Source of the DNA: Petunia secreta
Lineage: Eukaryota; Streptophyta; Magnoliopsida; Solanales; Solanaceae
DNA length: 64,000 nucleotides
Assembly (NCBI GenBank): GCA_029990175.1
Contig: JARKIP010000033.1
Span: 23,171,001-23,235,000 of the forward strand
Direction: 5' to 3'
This document shows, in pieces, positions 45,195-57,332 of this stretch (the stretch's first letter is position 1; each line of letters begins with the position of its first letter). Made by a program: the position numbers and the translations under genes. The notes beneath the pieces are model-generated. The model was not told where the DNA came from and did no database searches. It saw only the letters and a program-made list of their open reading frames with translations.

Positions 45195-46882
45195 CTATTT
45201 GACTCGATTAAGATGAAAACGACGATAAAGAAAGGACAGAACGACTTGAATCGATACGACTAGACTAGGTGCCAAGCACAAGACTTCAAGTTCAAACATC
45301 AGCTCCAGCGTCTTCCTTCTCCTTCTCCTTCTCCTCTTTGGCTTCCCCTTTGGGTTTGTGAACCAGACTAATGAGCTGAGTATCAGCAAATGTTTCAAGC
45401 AAGTCTCTCCAATCCTCTATGTCACCCAGAGCCTTTACTAGGAACTCGCAAATTTCCAACACTCTTGCTTCCCTCTCTTCCAGTGGTACTGATTTAAAAT
45501 ATTCTCCCCATCCTTTGAGCAAATCTTGCAAGTTCCCAGCAGCTTTCCTTGCAGTCATGACCTTGCCGGTCCAATACTTGAGTTCGTCCCTTTTGATCTT
45601 GTCTTTGTATTTTCTCCTCATCTCTCTTTCTTATGTCACGCTTAACTCCTTCTTTCTTTGGTTAAACTCTTGTTTTAGCTTCTTGTATTTTTCAGCAGCA
45701 TTTGGAACCTTGTCTTTCCTTTTTAGTGTAGTCTTAGATCGATACTTTGCCTTATCTTCACTGAGCCATTGAGGGTAAGCCAGGGTAGCCATGGGGTTCA
45801 CCCCACTGTCACGACCACGGCAAAACTGCATGGTAAGCCTTTTCTTCTATATTGTCAGTATGGTGAGGACCATTGGGTGCTCGATGTCCTTTATGTTAAC
45901 ATTGAAACTTCTTCCTTCAGTTAACTGCGGAGTTTGTTGTGTCATGCGCACTTGCCAAAGGATCCTTAGAGGAACATAGTGACGAGTTCCTCGGAATCCA
46001 ATCAACGTCAAGAAGGTGATGTCTTGACCTTTTATGGAGACAACGAAGCCATCACAATGTTCAATCGCCCATTGCACCTATTGTAATTCCTCGAGCTTGG
46101 CATACCAACCTTCCATGTTTTCGGGGTATTCCCATGCCACTGTTTCAGCCATACGGGTGCTGTGTAAACAGATTCCTCCTTGCCAAGAGGGTTTTGGCAC
46201 CACCGGATTGACAGGGACGCTGTGCAAATGCTCTATCAGCCAGATTTCGAGCAACAGATTGCAGCCTTCAAAAAAGTCTCCTCCCCTCCTACATTTGGTC
46301 AAAGCCCTATAAACTTCTCCCAAAATCATCGGAACCAAGCTCACTTGACGTTTGAAGGCACCTTTGCGTAGCCCCCTACTACTCTCCCTAGCCTTATGTC
46401 GATCTTACCTCCTTTCTCGTGGAAAACCATGCTTCCAAGAAAAACAATGATGAAAGCATTGGATTCAGTCCATTCCCAATCTTGAACTTCCCACGCCCCA
46501 TTCCATTCGTGTCTTAGTGTCGGATCTCCAAACCTAGAGTGCAAGTATTCCAACGTAACCTTTCCATCGGCCACCCCCTCGGCATATGGATCATAAGGGG
46601 CTCCCAGCAGTTCCATGAACTCCTTAAGCTCCATGTCTCGAGGATAAATCATGGTTTTGGGCCCATGCTCTAGCCCTGCTAGTCCTCCAAATTCTTCCAA
46701 CATTGGTGCCAACTCAGGCCATTGAAATGAAACACAGCCCTTTTGTAGTCCCAGAAATGTGTAGCAGCTTCAACCAAAACAGTCACGGCAGTGTAGTTCT
46801 TGAGAGCCATTAATTCCCCCAACATCTTTTGAACATGAGCTTTGCTGACAACGGCCAAATCCTCCCACCAAAGTCTGATCAA
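45195..46882 (-). pseudogene. ORF1-type protein, copy B (upstream of gag)
   Basis: Five consecutive minus-strand frames (46882, 46712, 46344, 46077, 45831 and on to 45621-45292) read as one protein. It has an N-terminal WWEDLAVVSKAHVQKMLG helix, FWDYKRAVFHFNG, SNAFIIVFLGSMVF, MILGEVYRALTKCRRGGDFFEGCNLLL, IGFRGTRHYVPLRILW, then a Lys/Glu-rich, probably coiled-coil tail ending in a KEEKEKEKEDAG run. The architecture matches ORF1 proteins of unknown role that lie between leader and gag in Ogre elements. Several frame breaks make it non-functional. Confidence 0.75.
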
Positions 46883-47268
46883 GTGAGGAGGTCAGGAAAC
46901 GATCTTAAATTGGAGAGTACCCTTTGCAGACATAGTCTGAAAATAAAATAAGAAAAGGTAAAGACCCAAAATTCCCTTATAGTTTCGGTCATGTTCAAAC
47001 AGACAATCAATGTTTTGTGCCAACGTTTCTTCGAATCAATGCAGAGATGCAATTTGTCACTTTCCGGGTTTAAAACCCTCTTGACATTTGGCATAGGTTC
47101 ACTAATGGACTGTTACGTGCCAAGGACGTATAGCCTTCCTAGGTTTGTCGTTATGTAAAGAAATGAATACGCATTTTGTAGACAATTATTCTCATAAATT
47201 CTACAAAATCAGTACATGATAACTTTTGTCAAAGTATAAGAGAAAAAGAAATGAAAAAGACACTTTGA

Positions 47269-48808
47269 CTAGGGAGCACACTTCTTTTCCATCTCGGCCC
47301 TCTTTGCCTCTCGTGTAATCTCCTTGACTTCTTCCATAGCTTTGATTAAGTACCCTTTGGCTGCTACCAAGTGTAAGATGTCTACCTCTGCACACTCTGA
47401 ATTCCATTGCTCAAGTTTTGTCTCCAATGCCTCTATCTTTCCCTCTAGTTCTAATGTACACTTCTTCCACACTTCGATCTCTTCTTTGTTTTCATTATCT
47501 ATCTTTACAGCTTTTAACATAAACTCTTGGTACCGGATTTGAGCCTCTGCTTCTCGATCGCTTATGTTATTCCCACGACTCGGCCCTACTACCACATTTC
47601 CCTTTATACTAGAGCGTAACCAGCTTTTGTAGTTTGGTTCGCATCCAGCATTGTATCTATCATGCGCTAGCGACGCTTCTTCCATGACTTATCTTCCTAC
47701 CCATGACTTCCTAATGCTCTTGACCCTTGGGACAGCATCTTTAATGTAGTCAAACTGATAGTCTTTCGTGTCTGGTATCAATGGTATGATTTGCTTCCTC
47801 CCTGCTTGCCTCATCACTCTTAGTGATTGATAAGGTTGGAGACCTCTTAACCCCATAAGTATCACAAAGGATGCCTTCTCAGAACTAATGATGAAATCTG
47901 ATGAAGGAAACTAAGTGAACATCCACTGAATCGAGTCCTTCACTATGTTTTCGAATAATTTTACCCACTTCTCTGTGCTGCTTGGCTGTTTGAGTTTTGA
48001 AACCCCATATTGTTCCCCAATCAAGTAGTTGTAACCAGTTGGTTTGGACAATGCCTGCATATCTCTTGCTTTCCTTAAATGTTCTTTGAACCATGCTTGT
48101 AGTAAAAGATTACTCCCTTGGAAGTATCTTGCTCCTCTCTTGCAATACCCCAGAGCTCGATAAATGTCTTCTACTATCATAGGAACTATGGTATCACGAT
48201 AACCATCAATTCCATTGAATACTGCATCGGCAACCATGACAAGTCTTGAACATATGTCATGACATGAACTCTCGGGGAAGACCATCACTCCCAGGAAACC
48301 AATAGCAAACGCAAGTGGTCTAGCCCTCCTCCAATCACCATAGGACTCGAAATCCTTCTTATGACTATCATATGCCCTCAAAGGCCCGAACCGAGTGTAA
48401 AAAATAGGAAAAGGGGATCTTCTTTTGTTGTAAAAATCCCACGTCCACACTTGCTACCATCCCTAACATCTTATGAAACTCGTCAGCTGTGGGGACGCTA
48501 GGTGCTAGTATGCGATCCCCTTGCCAACGATGCTTGTCTAACCCCGAGTGTGACACAAAACCCCTTATTTTTTCCAACAAAGGTGTTAATTCAATATCCC
48601 CAAATCTAAACACGTTCAATTCTTCATCCCAAAATGACACTGCTGGTTCGATCATCTCCCTACATGGTTCCATTTCTAACAGTGAAACCAAATGACCCAA
48701 GTGTTGACGTACTTCGGTTTGCTCTCCTAGTGACAGATTGCTCCACCAATTAGTTAACAAAGGATTTTTGCCCATAGTCATTCCAAAATGATGAAACTTT
48801 TGACTCAT
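47269..48808 (-). pseudogene. ORF1-type protein, copy A (closest to the leader)
   Basis: 48808-48368, 48450-47911 and 47910-47696 share the order of copy B: TNWWSNLSLGEQTEVRQHLG, SFWDEELNVFRFGDIE, FAIGFLGVMVFPE, MIVEDIYRALGYCKRGARYFQGSNLLL, MGLRGLQPYQSLRVMR. A frameshift lies at about 48435-48450 and a stop at 47911-47913. It ends with 47685-47269, a strongly helical, probably coiled-coil segment (EEIEVWKKCTLELEGKIEAL). It is clearly a paralogue of copy B but far diverged, so the duplication is old. Confidence 0.78.
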
Positions 48809-49435
48809 TGTGACCTAAAAATAAGGAAGAAATAAAATTTAAAACCCCGTCCCTTTTTGAGAATAATTGAACAAGTCAAAATGCGTTATCATTCTCGTCT
48901 CAGTTTTTCTTTTCTTTTCTTTTCTCTTCTTTTTCTCTCAAATGCACAAAATCATGTCCAAATGTCCCTTTGGGGTCGGAAAACCCGTTTAGATAGTTTG
49001 GACAAGTTGAGAGCTAGTCGGCTTACGGGGAGCCCCTCCTACGGCATGATGCATGCTCATTACAATAGAAAAGTGGTGTGATTCTAGGCACGGTTCCCCA
49101 AGGTGGACAGCCAAGGGGTGGGATCATTTGAAATTGTTGGTTGTACCACGGACCAACTATATCCCAACATGTCCCTCTTAACAGGTGTTTTGGTAGTGAA
49201 GCGACCGTGGGATCCACGTAATCGTCGCGTGTGTGTGAAGTGTCGTTTTCCAGGAGCGGGGGAGTATGAGTGGAGTATGCAAAATGACACATATATAATA
49301 CAATAAATGAATAAAGCAAAATAAAAAATCAAAACAAAAGAAAAACCAAGTTAGTACAACAACAATAATGATGAATAACAAGATAATAATTAAATAAATC
49401 CCAAAAATAAAGACTCGTTGCGGTTAGGACTTTAA
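48809..49435 (-). other. Leader of the Ogre-like element
   Basis: About 630 bases between the primer site and the first ORF1-type gene. Short overlapping frames only (49023-49381), none with recognisable content. A TTTTCTTTTCTCTTC-rich stretch lies at 48907-48940 on the plus strand. Confidence 0.7.
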
Positions 49436-49456
49436 GTATCCCCAACGGAGTCGCCA
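49436..49456 (-). other. Primer binding site of the Ogre-like element (tRNA-Arg type)
   Basis: On the minus strand TGGCGACTCCGTTGGGGATA starts three bases after the LTR end at 49460. A site beginning TGGCGACTCC fits the arginine tRNA type described for Ogre/Tat elements; I cannot check the tRNA here. Its place at the low-coordinate side of the right LTR shows that the element is on the minus strand. Confidence 0.8.
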
Positions 49457-49459
49457 TTC

Positions 49460-52400
49460 TGTCATACCCGATTTTGGACTCAACTCGAGGCGAGTCGAGT
49501 TTCGGATTTGGCTGCGTGAACTCATTTGAGTTTAGATATTGGAGTCCCCACCTAATATAGTTTCAAAGGCGTATTAGGTCACTTAATGCCTAAAGTTAAG
49601 TTAAATAGGTCTACTAGTGCGTTTCAGAGATTCTATGCATGTAAGAAGTCCAAGTGACTCGAGGAAGAAGGTGTTAGGCACTTCCTCGAGTCCCACAAAA
49701 AGTGGTTACTATCCGAGTCTTAATTTTGGGATGTAAACAGTGTATACTAACTTGGGAGTTGATCTAACATTTTGGCGAAACACACACACAAATATTTCAT
49801 GTTCGGCCTATAATTAAGCCTAATCGTAGCAAGGGCCTCTAACATTAAATGCCTAGTCGTGAGCAACATGCCAAGAGGTGTAAACATATAAATAGGGTTC
49901 TAACTCTAGCATGTATATATAAATTGCACATTTCAGACAAATTGCACGAGTAGTCTACTTTACAAATGGTATTCGGATTTTAGCAAAACACGAATGGGGA
50001 TTTGTATTAAAACAAAATGTCGGCGATTTAGGGTCGGTCTGACTTGTCATTAATTGTCGAGCTCTAACCTTAATGACCTTTTTTTGTTGGGGTCGGATTT
50101 TGGAAATATATAGGTAGAGAAGCTGTTTTTTTGAAAAATGGGTTCACGGAGGCATACAAGAGCAAATAAAGGCTGTCGCACATAGTAATACTTATATATA
50201 GGTATAGACATGCAAATATATGACCTAAATGATAGTTATATCTTTATAAAAAGACTATTTTTAAAGTGTACAAGCGACCCCAAAGCTTTATACACCCCCT
50301 ATACACTATTAGATTAGTGTATAGGAGCGTTTTAAGTGGTCGAAAATAGTTTAAGCACATAAAGGGCCTTTTTTGAAAATATTTTTGGGCCTGGACCGTT
50401 TATGCAAAAGAGGGGCAAGTTCAATTTTTAGAAATAGTCTCATATAAACAAGCAGAGCACATTTAACCCCCTGTTTATCAAAAATTTCAATAACGACACT
50501 AATTGATCATGCTTTTGATACTTTTCAAAGTGTACAGATTTCATGGAAAGTAGTACTTTAAGTATTCTATCAGTTTTCTCAGAAGAAACAACTCAGAACC
50601 ATTTCAACTTAGGCCTAAATATGATGCAATGCACACAGGGGTGCGAGAGATGAGAGAATGGCTCCTGGGTAGCCTGTTTGGTACAAGATCATTGTTGTAC
50701 CCCTGTTTTAAGACGATACATAGAGGGCACTTAACAAATATACAAGTTTTAGGGGGCAGTTCCTAAGGGGAAACACAGAAATAGAAGAGGTATTGGCCAT
50801 AGGGAAAAGGCCCTGTTTCTCAAAGAAGTATCCAATTTTCAAGGTTCAGGAGTATCAATAGTCAGAGGTTCCTTATTCCAAAGCCTCCAGAACCAGTTTA
50901 GGTAGTTCAGGCATTAGTCTTAATGAACCCTCAAGGTTCAGTATGCAATGGAGCACAACTGCAAGAAATAGAGTTAGCAGGGGGTGAAGGAAATGGAAAG
51001 CCTGACCCCCAAAGGAGAGGTCTATCAGGAACTAGTGCAGTCAGTACCCCCTGGTGTGTCTTTCAGATGTGCAGGTCACTCAAAAAAAAAAGTAATGCAT
51101 GCTAATAATTATAGGCAGAAACAGAGGTAAGACAAGGAATCATGCTAAGGAATCAACACAGAAGCACTAAGTAAGCAGTAATGAGGTGAGGCATCATGCC
51201 TCTAACTGTATCGTGGCAAGGTTGGCATATATTTTAAACAGAGATGCAAGCACTACCCAGAACCAAAGCAGAGTGTGCATACCAGTGGTTTTAACAGAGC
51301 ATAGTCATGATACACATACATATATGCAGAAAGTAATAGGCAATCAGGGAAGATAATGAATACCTTTACGTACTGTGAGTTTGAATGCAAACAGAAAAGG
51401 AGATATGCAAGAATCAGCACCCAAACTGTAAGTAACGGCCTCCTAACAAACAAGCAGAACAGAGAGAGTAGGATGCTAGAAAACCAATGCAGGTCTCTTT
51501 TTTAAGTGTATCAGTGTATTCCTGGATTTTTAATGTCCAGAAAACTTGTCCTTTTAGCTAAAAAGAAAGTAGTTTATACGGGTGAGAGGTAGGGTTTAAA
51601 ATCAACGGGTAGAAGTTAAAAGTGGTACGGAAATATAGTGTTCCAAAGATAAAAGGGGACAAACTTTAATCAATCTTCCAAAAATAAAGTAATCAGCCCC
51701 CTAATCATAAGGTAAATCAGCCTTGGATTGACTTGAAAGCCCCTCCCTCACTCTTAATATAGTCTAGATTCAATAATCATTGTATAGGCTCAATAATAAT
51801 TCAACAAAATCCCGGAAGGACCCTAACTGACATCACATAAATCATCAGAATCAAATCCCTAATCATGTATCAATTAAAGATTCAGTTCTAACAAACCTAA
51901 ATCTTCTAAACAAGTAAATAAATCAATCAATCAGACTTTAAGCATTCAACATGATAAGAAGATCAGTTCATAACAAACATGAACAAAAAGAAAAAGAGGC
52001 AATTCACAATCTGCCCTAGGTTTCGAATTTGCAGGTTATCAGGGATAATCCAGGACACAAGTAACGATCATATTAACCTTAGGCATGTGAGACACCAAAA
52101 ACTCAACTAATGGACTAAGAAAAAATTAACAGTCTGGTGTATTTTCCTCTAACAGAAAAAACAATCAATCATGCTTAATCACAAAAAACCTAGGCAAACT
52201 TAGGTTTATTATTACCTAATTCCAAGAATGTCCAGTAGGGGAAAGGGTTTACCCGATTTGAGTCGGAGCCGGGTCAATTTTGACCCGCTTCAAATTAGGG
52301 TTACAAGGAAAGAGAATCACATTTTTCTCAACGTTTATGTCATTCAAAACAAACGGAGCCCCGCCGTAGGCGTTTTCCGGTGGTGGCGATTCAATCAACA

Positions 52401-53124
52401 TAGGGTTATGCTCTCCCTCGTCCAAACCCCATCAAAAGTGGATGGGTTATGTTGCGGGCGACGAGGGGATTTCGAAAACACCAGTTTCCCCAAATTTCAC
52501 CGGCTAATTTGGCCGAAAAGGCCATCGGCAGTGGTGGTGATTGGAATCACCAAGAGAGAGAGTGAGTGAAAGTCGGAGCACACGTGGGGAAATGGGGAGA
52601 GTCGCGTGGGTTTTGGGATTGTGTGGGGTAGATTAGGAAATTTGGTTTTTCAAACGTTGGATTAGATCAACGGAGGGTTAGGATTTGGCCACGTGGACGC
52701 CTAAGTGGCAAAACTAGGCTGATGTGTATGCACTGTGTGTATATACGTGTATATGCATATAAATATTATGTAAACAGGTATAAAATAGTATAAAATGGTA
52801 TAAAATGGATTTAAAATGGTATAAAAATTATAGAAAAATTAAGAAATTAATTTAAAAGTATTGGGAAGGCTAAAATGCTTAAAGATTGTAATTTTGAGGT
52901 TTAAAACAATTTTGGATAATTTTGTCAATTATAGAAGCAATTTTAGAAAATTGTAAAAATTGTTATGGTTTGAGACGATGCTTTTGAAAATGGTCCCAAT
53001 TGTTAGACTATCACGAGGATATAATTTGAAAAGAATAGATGAGGTAGGACTGGGTATACAATCGTGTGTAAAATTTGAGAACTGCTGATTTTGAAAATAG
53101 GAGGGGCAAAATTGGGTGTCAACA
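49460..53124 (-). repeat. 5' LTR of the Ogre-like element, full length 3665 bp
   Basis: In minus sense it begins TGTTGACACCCAATTTTGCC and ends GGGTATGACA. It aligns with 7274-10468 over the first 3.17 kb (plus coordinates) with several percent substitutions and small indels. It is followed on the right by the duplication GTCTT. A PBS-like word lies inside at 49541-49550 (one mismatch to the primer site). No gene inside; plus-strand frame 52228-52569 is not maintained in the other LTR. Confidence 0.92.
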
Positions 53125-53129
53125 GTCTT

Positions 53130-53284
53130 ATTACCTGAGAATAACCGGATTGTGTGATGAATCGCTGTGTTGTGCAGTACAATATAAGGAGGGGTATTTA
53201 TAGTAGTGGATACCCTGTCGTAATTAAGGTAAAATACAAAGACGAATAAGGCTATGAGCCTATAACCCGAGGTTGAACGAAGGA
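53130..53284 (-). repeat. LTR of the outermost Tat element, right of the Ogre insertion
   Basis: Reverse complement of the plus-strand LTR at about 57837-57990, including the TATAAATA box (53195-53202 here on the minus strand, 57904-57911 there). It continues at 7273. The U3 side is truncated near 53284, where plus-strand gag sequence begins. Confidence 0.85.
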
Positions 53285-53946
53285 AGAGAGCATGGAGTCC
53301 CTTTCTAAAAAGAAGGAGAAAAAAAGCAAAGGTCCAGAACCAGGTAGGAAGCGAAAGGCAGAGCAGTTTCTGGGGATCTAGATCCCAAGAAAAGCGGGCA
53401 GAATCCTAAATCTTCAGAGATTTTGGTCTGCGAATCAACGTCGTGGACTTAGTTGCTAATCACTTTGGAAATCTAGGTCCTAGGGTCCGATGTCCGCCTA
53501 CCATAAAAGGGGAAATGGGAAGAAACACAATGCTCTATTGCAATTTTCATCACAGCGGTGGCCATGCAACAGTCGATTGCAAGGCCCTGATGATCGAAAT
53601 TGAGCATCTATTGAAAGAAGGGCACCTCAAAGACTTGATTGAAGGAGGACCACGATGTTCGAGAGTGCCAAATTCTGAAAACTTGTGGACCATCAATGCA
53701 ATCTTCGCGATTTTGGAACCAGCCACAGCATGGGGGACTACAGAATCAGGGGAATTGCTAAGTCCAATCCCGTTCAGCCCAGAGGAAGAAGGAGAGCACC
53801 AGAGTGATCTCGTCATTTCCGTAGAGGTGTCCAAACTGAGCATCCAGCAAGATCTGATTGATCGGATGGAGACGCTGCAGAATTCAAGTCAACCCCACCA
53901 AGTAACTTCAAGTCCTCCGAACATAGTTAGCTTCAATGTCTGTTGA
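53285..53946 (+). pseudogene. gag: Gag C-terminus with zinc finger, plus-strand Tat element
   Basis: The frame 53443-53946 (167 codons) carries YCNFHHSGGHATVDCKAL followed by a helix (IEIEHLLKEGHLKDLIEGG), the CxxHxxxGHxxxxC finger of Tat-type gag, then an acidic linker. Upstream 53285-53442 is Lys-rich and probably gag too. No 5' LTR or capsid precedes it on this strand; the sequence abuts an inverted LTR fragment. Confidence 0.8.
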
Positions 53947-55430
53947 GAAGAACCTACCGGGGAACTAGCTCTACCGGTCGATATACTGGGCGTGACGAGC
54001 ATTACTCCTTTCTAGGTACTGAATTGACACCTGTCTTATGAGGTCATCTTGGGATGGCCTTGGATACATAGCTTTAAGGGAATACCCTCGACACTCTATC
54101 AAGTCTTCGGATACCTGACTTCTCACGGGGTTAATCAATAACGGGGTGAGCGGTCTTAACTTGGAGAATATTATCTCACTTTTGGTGGGGATCTTGGTGT
54201 ACGACCAGTAGCCAAAATAAATATGGCCGAACAGGAGTCCATCGAGTTTAAGGCCATGGAATGTGAACTACAGGATCGATTAGCAATGATGGATCAGCTA
54301 GTTCCTAAAGCGACAAAACTGGTATGTCAGCTCTCTGAGGTGCTACAGAAACAAGGGTAGGCCCTATGGCTGATATAGAGTTAGCTAACCGTAGCGCAGG
54401 CAAAGATGCAGCTTCTACAGCTTCCAGTGATAACCGAGCCAAAGCCAGGTGAGCATCTGTTAGTAGATGTCTCAATCAAAAAATAACATGGAATGAGTCC
54501 TTGTACGAGAAGAGAACAAGAGGCAATTTCCCGTGAAATATGCCAGCAAAGGACTTTCGCACCGAGACAGGTTTTTGCCTTTACTCTTTCAGTTTATTGC
54601 GGTCGTGATCATGGTGACCCATGAGTTGTGCTTGTATTTTCTTAACCATACGGTTAGCATAATCTCCTCCACACCGGTACAGACCATATTGTCTAAGCTC
54701 GGACTCTCAGAAGAGATGGCAGAACTGAGAAACTTGGAGAGTATGACATTATCTACCAACCCTGGATAGCTATCGAGACACAGGAGCTGGAAGGTTTTAC
54801 CTCAGACTTCCTGGAGAAACTGAAGGCAAAGGCGGAGGAGTCAATCAGGAACGAAGAAACGATTCAGCCCGGACAACGGGAGATCAGCATTCACATAAAT
54901 CTCAAAGGGAAAAAAGCCGACCTCGATCTGTGGGTAAAGACACCCACTAGGATGGTCTTTCACAAGACCGCAAGAGATCAAAGCGACGAAGCAGAGTATT
55001 AAGCAATAATTCAAGCTCTTGACTTAGCCTACATAATAGGGGCTAGGAAGGTCACCCTCCTCGGTAGCTCCAAAATGGTCATCGGTCAAGTCAAGAAAGT
55101 TTTAGCGTAAAAGGCATCTCTACGCAGGGCCGGCAGGAGAGAATGAATGCACTCTTAAAAAACTTCAGGCATGGAGTTTGTCTATCGGGAAGGAAGCTTA
55201 GACGATGGCAAGCCGTCCAAGGATTCATATGACCAGCACATAGTGGTTGAGTTAACCCCTGTGGACCTGATGAACCTTGAAGTTCCAGACACAGGGTCCA
55301 TCATAGGGCAGCGTCACGCGCTGATCAACTACCTAAGCAAAGGAATCCTCCCTGAAGTAAAATCAGATAGCAGACAACTGCGAAAGCAAGTCGTTCATTA
55401 TTAATTGATTGGCATAGAGTTGTACCATCG
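53947..55430 (+). pseudogene. pol: Pol remnants: second RNase H and integrase N-terminus, Tat element
   Basis: Decayed plus-strand pol. About 54990-55110 reads as the cellular-type RNase H (a stop-broken AIIQALDLAYIIGARKVTLL, then SSKMVIGQVKKVLA). 55171-55404 reads as the linker to integrase (INYLSKGILPEVKSDSRQLR). The stretch 53947-54900 has only fragments (for example VTHELCLYFLNHTVSI at about 54618). No RT catalytic box is visible, so most of protease and RT is deleted or unrecognisable. Confidence 0.65.
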
Positions 55431-56240
55431 GGTTATCAGCGGCCCAAAGTTAATATCCCCAGGCTCAGCACCCTTGAGTAAGGAAGCCCAAGCACATACC
55501 CCTGAGCCTTTCGAGGATCAAACATAAAGTATCTTTCGCATTTTACAAGCGTTTATTTTTAGTTTTAAGTTCTTTTTAGCTTTAATCGCATTATTTTCAT
55601 ACTCATCAATCATGTTACGGGTTTTCACCCACATCATCTCAAGCCTAGCACCCATTTATTAATAAAATTACTATTTTTACTGTGTCAGTTTTACTTATTT
55701 ATTCAGATCCATCTATGATACAACCATTCATAGCCTTGGCCAGACCTAAGTTAAAGTAATGCACTCAATTTTCTTTACAAAAAGTAGGGTACACTACTCG
55801 CTTAGAGCTAGATCATGTCTAGCTCAGCCACCAGGCATTACTCGTACGTTGAACTCGTTAATTCAACAATTGCACCTACATGTCAATGGGGATGCCCGTT
55901 CACATAGTGCCGGAAAGTCTTAAACACTCGAGTCACTAAGCAGGGACGTTCGAAGTCGGATGCAAAAGTGCCCATATTCATACGGACTAAAGTCGTCCAA
56001 TTGTGGGCGCAACTTAAGCCATCACCTACTGATGCAAATGAAATATCGTTCAGTGTGCACACCTGCCTCTTGAAGACACTAGCCCAGAAAGGCACACAAA
56101 ACATGCTGCTTAGCTACACATTACACAACATATAATTACACAAGTACGTATAAAATTATTGATGAACGATCGTTTCATTAATAACGAACGACCCATAGGC
56201 TCATAATATCCAATTAGTTCTTCCTGAATACAATATTTGT
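55431..56240 (+). other. 3' region of the plus-strand Tat element, no gene seen
   Basis: AT-rich, no convincing frame. Integrase catalytic core that should follow 55430 is absent, so this element is deleted here. The short minus-strand frame 55883-56104 has no recognisable content. Confidence 0.5.
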
Positions 56241-56459
56241 TCATAACAATTGTAGAATGAAAAGGAAAGGGAAGACTAAAAACAAAGAGCTCATCAGGAT
56301 TAACATGGCTGAAAATCCTTCATCTGGATTATAGCTACAAGTCGTAAACAGTCCAGAGTCCTTCTTTTCTTCTGACATTTCGAGATATGTCAGCCCGAGC
56401 ATTCCTTCAAGGCATGCGGCCATTGGTGTAACCAAAGCCCGCCTACTTGATCTTAGCAA
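56241..56459 (-). CDS. Hypothetical 72-codon antisense frame in the Tat 3' region
   Basis: Open minus-strand frame starting MLRSSRRALVTPMAACLEG and ending in a hydrophobic stretch (about residues 52-72, LILMSSLFLVFPFLFILQLL) that could be a membrane segment. It lies downstream, in minus sense, of the frame at 56765-57232. I do not recognise it. It may be a chance frame or part of an antisense ORF. Confidence 0.25.
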   Translation of the reverse strand: MLRSSRRALVTPMAACLEGMLGLTYLEMSEEKKDSGLFTTCSYNPDEGFSAMLILMSSLFLVFPFLFILQLL

Positions 56460-56764
56460 GGGACCTTGGAAGCGTCTGAGTACAACCTAACCGCCTCCAT
56501 CTTGCTTGGTAAACTTAAAGAGAAACTTGAAGACTTGCCGCAGAGATTAGAAAGAAAACTTGACCATCTGAGTCAATCTCAACTTGCCAAACCAGAGTAT
56601 AGAGCCCAACAGATCTTCAAGCACAAACAGGAGCTCACCATGAATGGAGAAGCTTGAACTGGGAACCTACCACAAGGGAGCCTCTTCCCTCGGGTATCCC
56701 ACAGCCAACGGCCGGTGAAGCATTGCAATAGTAGTTCAGCTGAAGCAGATAACCAAGGTGAAAT

Positions 56765-57232
56765 TTATGAATCACGAAGGGATCCAAAGCTCAATGATAC
56801 CTTAATCACCTGACGACGTGAAGTTGTATCTTCTTGCCTTCCATGAAACGGAGTCAGAAAAGTAGGCTTCAACCCTACTTCGTCAAAGAGGCAACTTAAG
56901 CACCAAAGAAATCCTGGCAGAGAAGCCGCATAGTAGCTGAAAGGGCTAAGTGTTCTGACCCTGCATGACAAGAAGAATATCACATCAACCAACGTGTTAG
57001 AAGATGAGTGCATCATAATCAGTGCACATGACACAATGAAGACATCTCACGGGACATCGTTAGAATCTCGATCAAACTTCATGACTCGGGGGACTTCATT
57101 CGTTTCTTCGTGGACGAAAAAAGAAAAGAAGATAAATGCAGAAGAGTTTTCTTCTACGGTTCCCTTATGAATCATCCATTCAGAACGGAGAAGGTTTTTT
57201 AGGAGTATCAAACCAGGATCGAAGGCAAACAT
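56765..57232 (-). pseudogene. Candidate antisense ORF between pol and 3' LTR, one TGA
   Basis: Minus-strand frame of about 156 codons, 57232 to 56765, interrupted only by TGA at 57047-57049. It begins MFAFDPGLILLKNLLRSEW, continues with a Phe-rich stretch, and ends SLSFGSLRDS. About 100 bases upstream is TATAAATA (minus, 57333-57340). Tat/Retand elements are known to carry extra antisense ORFs here. I recognise no domain. Stops nearby in other frames are frequent, which makes a run of this length notable but not decisive. Confidence 0.4.
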
Positions 57233-57332
57233 TTTTAAAGGTAGAAAAAGTTTCTCACTTTCATAAGAAATTGTTGAAGGAGAGATATTTCTTCAGGATG
57301 AGTTTGTGATTTTTCTACTATCGCGAAGTCCC

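Larger units (their letters stand above)
7274..53124 (-). mobile_element. Ogre-like (Tat) giant LTR retrotransposon with nested insertions
   Basis: The two ends are copies of one LTR: TGTCATACCCG at 7274 and 49460, and GGGTGTCAACA at 53124. The element is flanked by GTCTT at 7269-7273 and 53125-53129. On the minus strand it carries LTR, primer site, leader, ORF1-type genes, gag, protease, G-patch, RT, two RNase H domains and integrase. An ORF upstream of gag and dual RNase H are marks of the Ogre/Tat lineage. Removing the two large nested blocks (10469-27660 and 30805-38594 plus one duplication) leaves about 21 kb, normal for Ogre. The 3' end is rearranged. Confidence 0.9.

Noticed and set aside
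52228..52569. 113-codon frame in the right Ogre LTR
   Set aside because: Only partly matched by 10083-10502 in the left LTR, with different lengths and frame ends. Substitutions show no sign of coding constraint by eye.
57047..57049. Selenocysteine or readthrough at the TGA of the antisense frame
   Set aside because: Nothing nearby suggests recoding, and plants lack selenocysteine insertion. Treated as a decay mutation.
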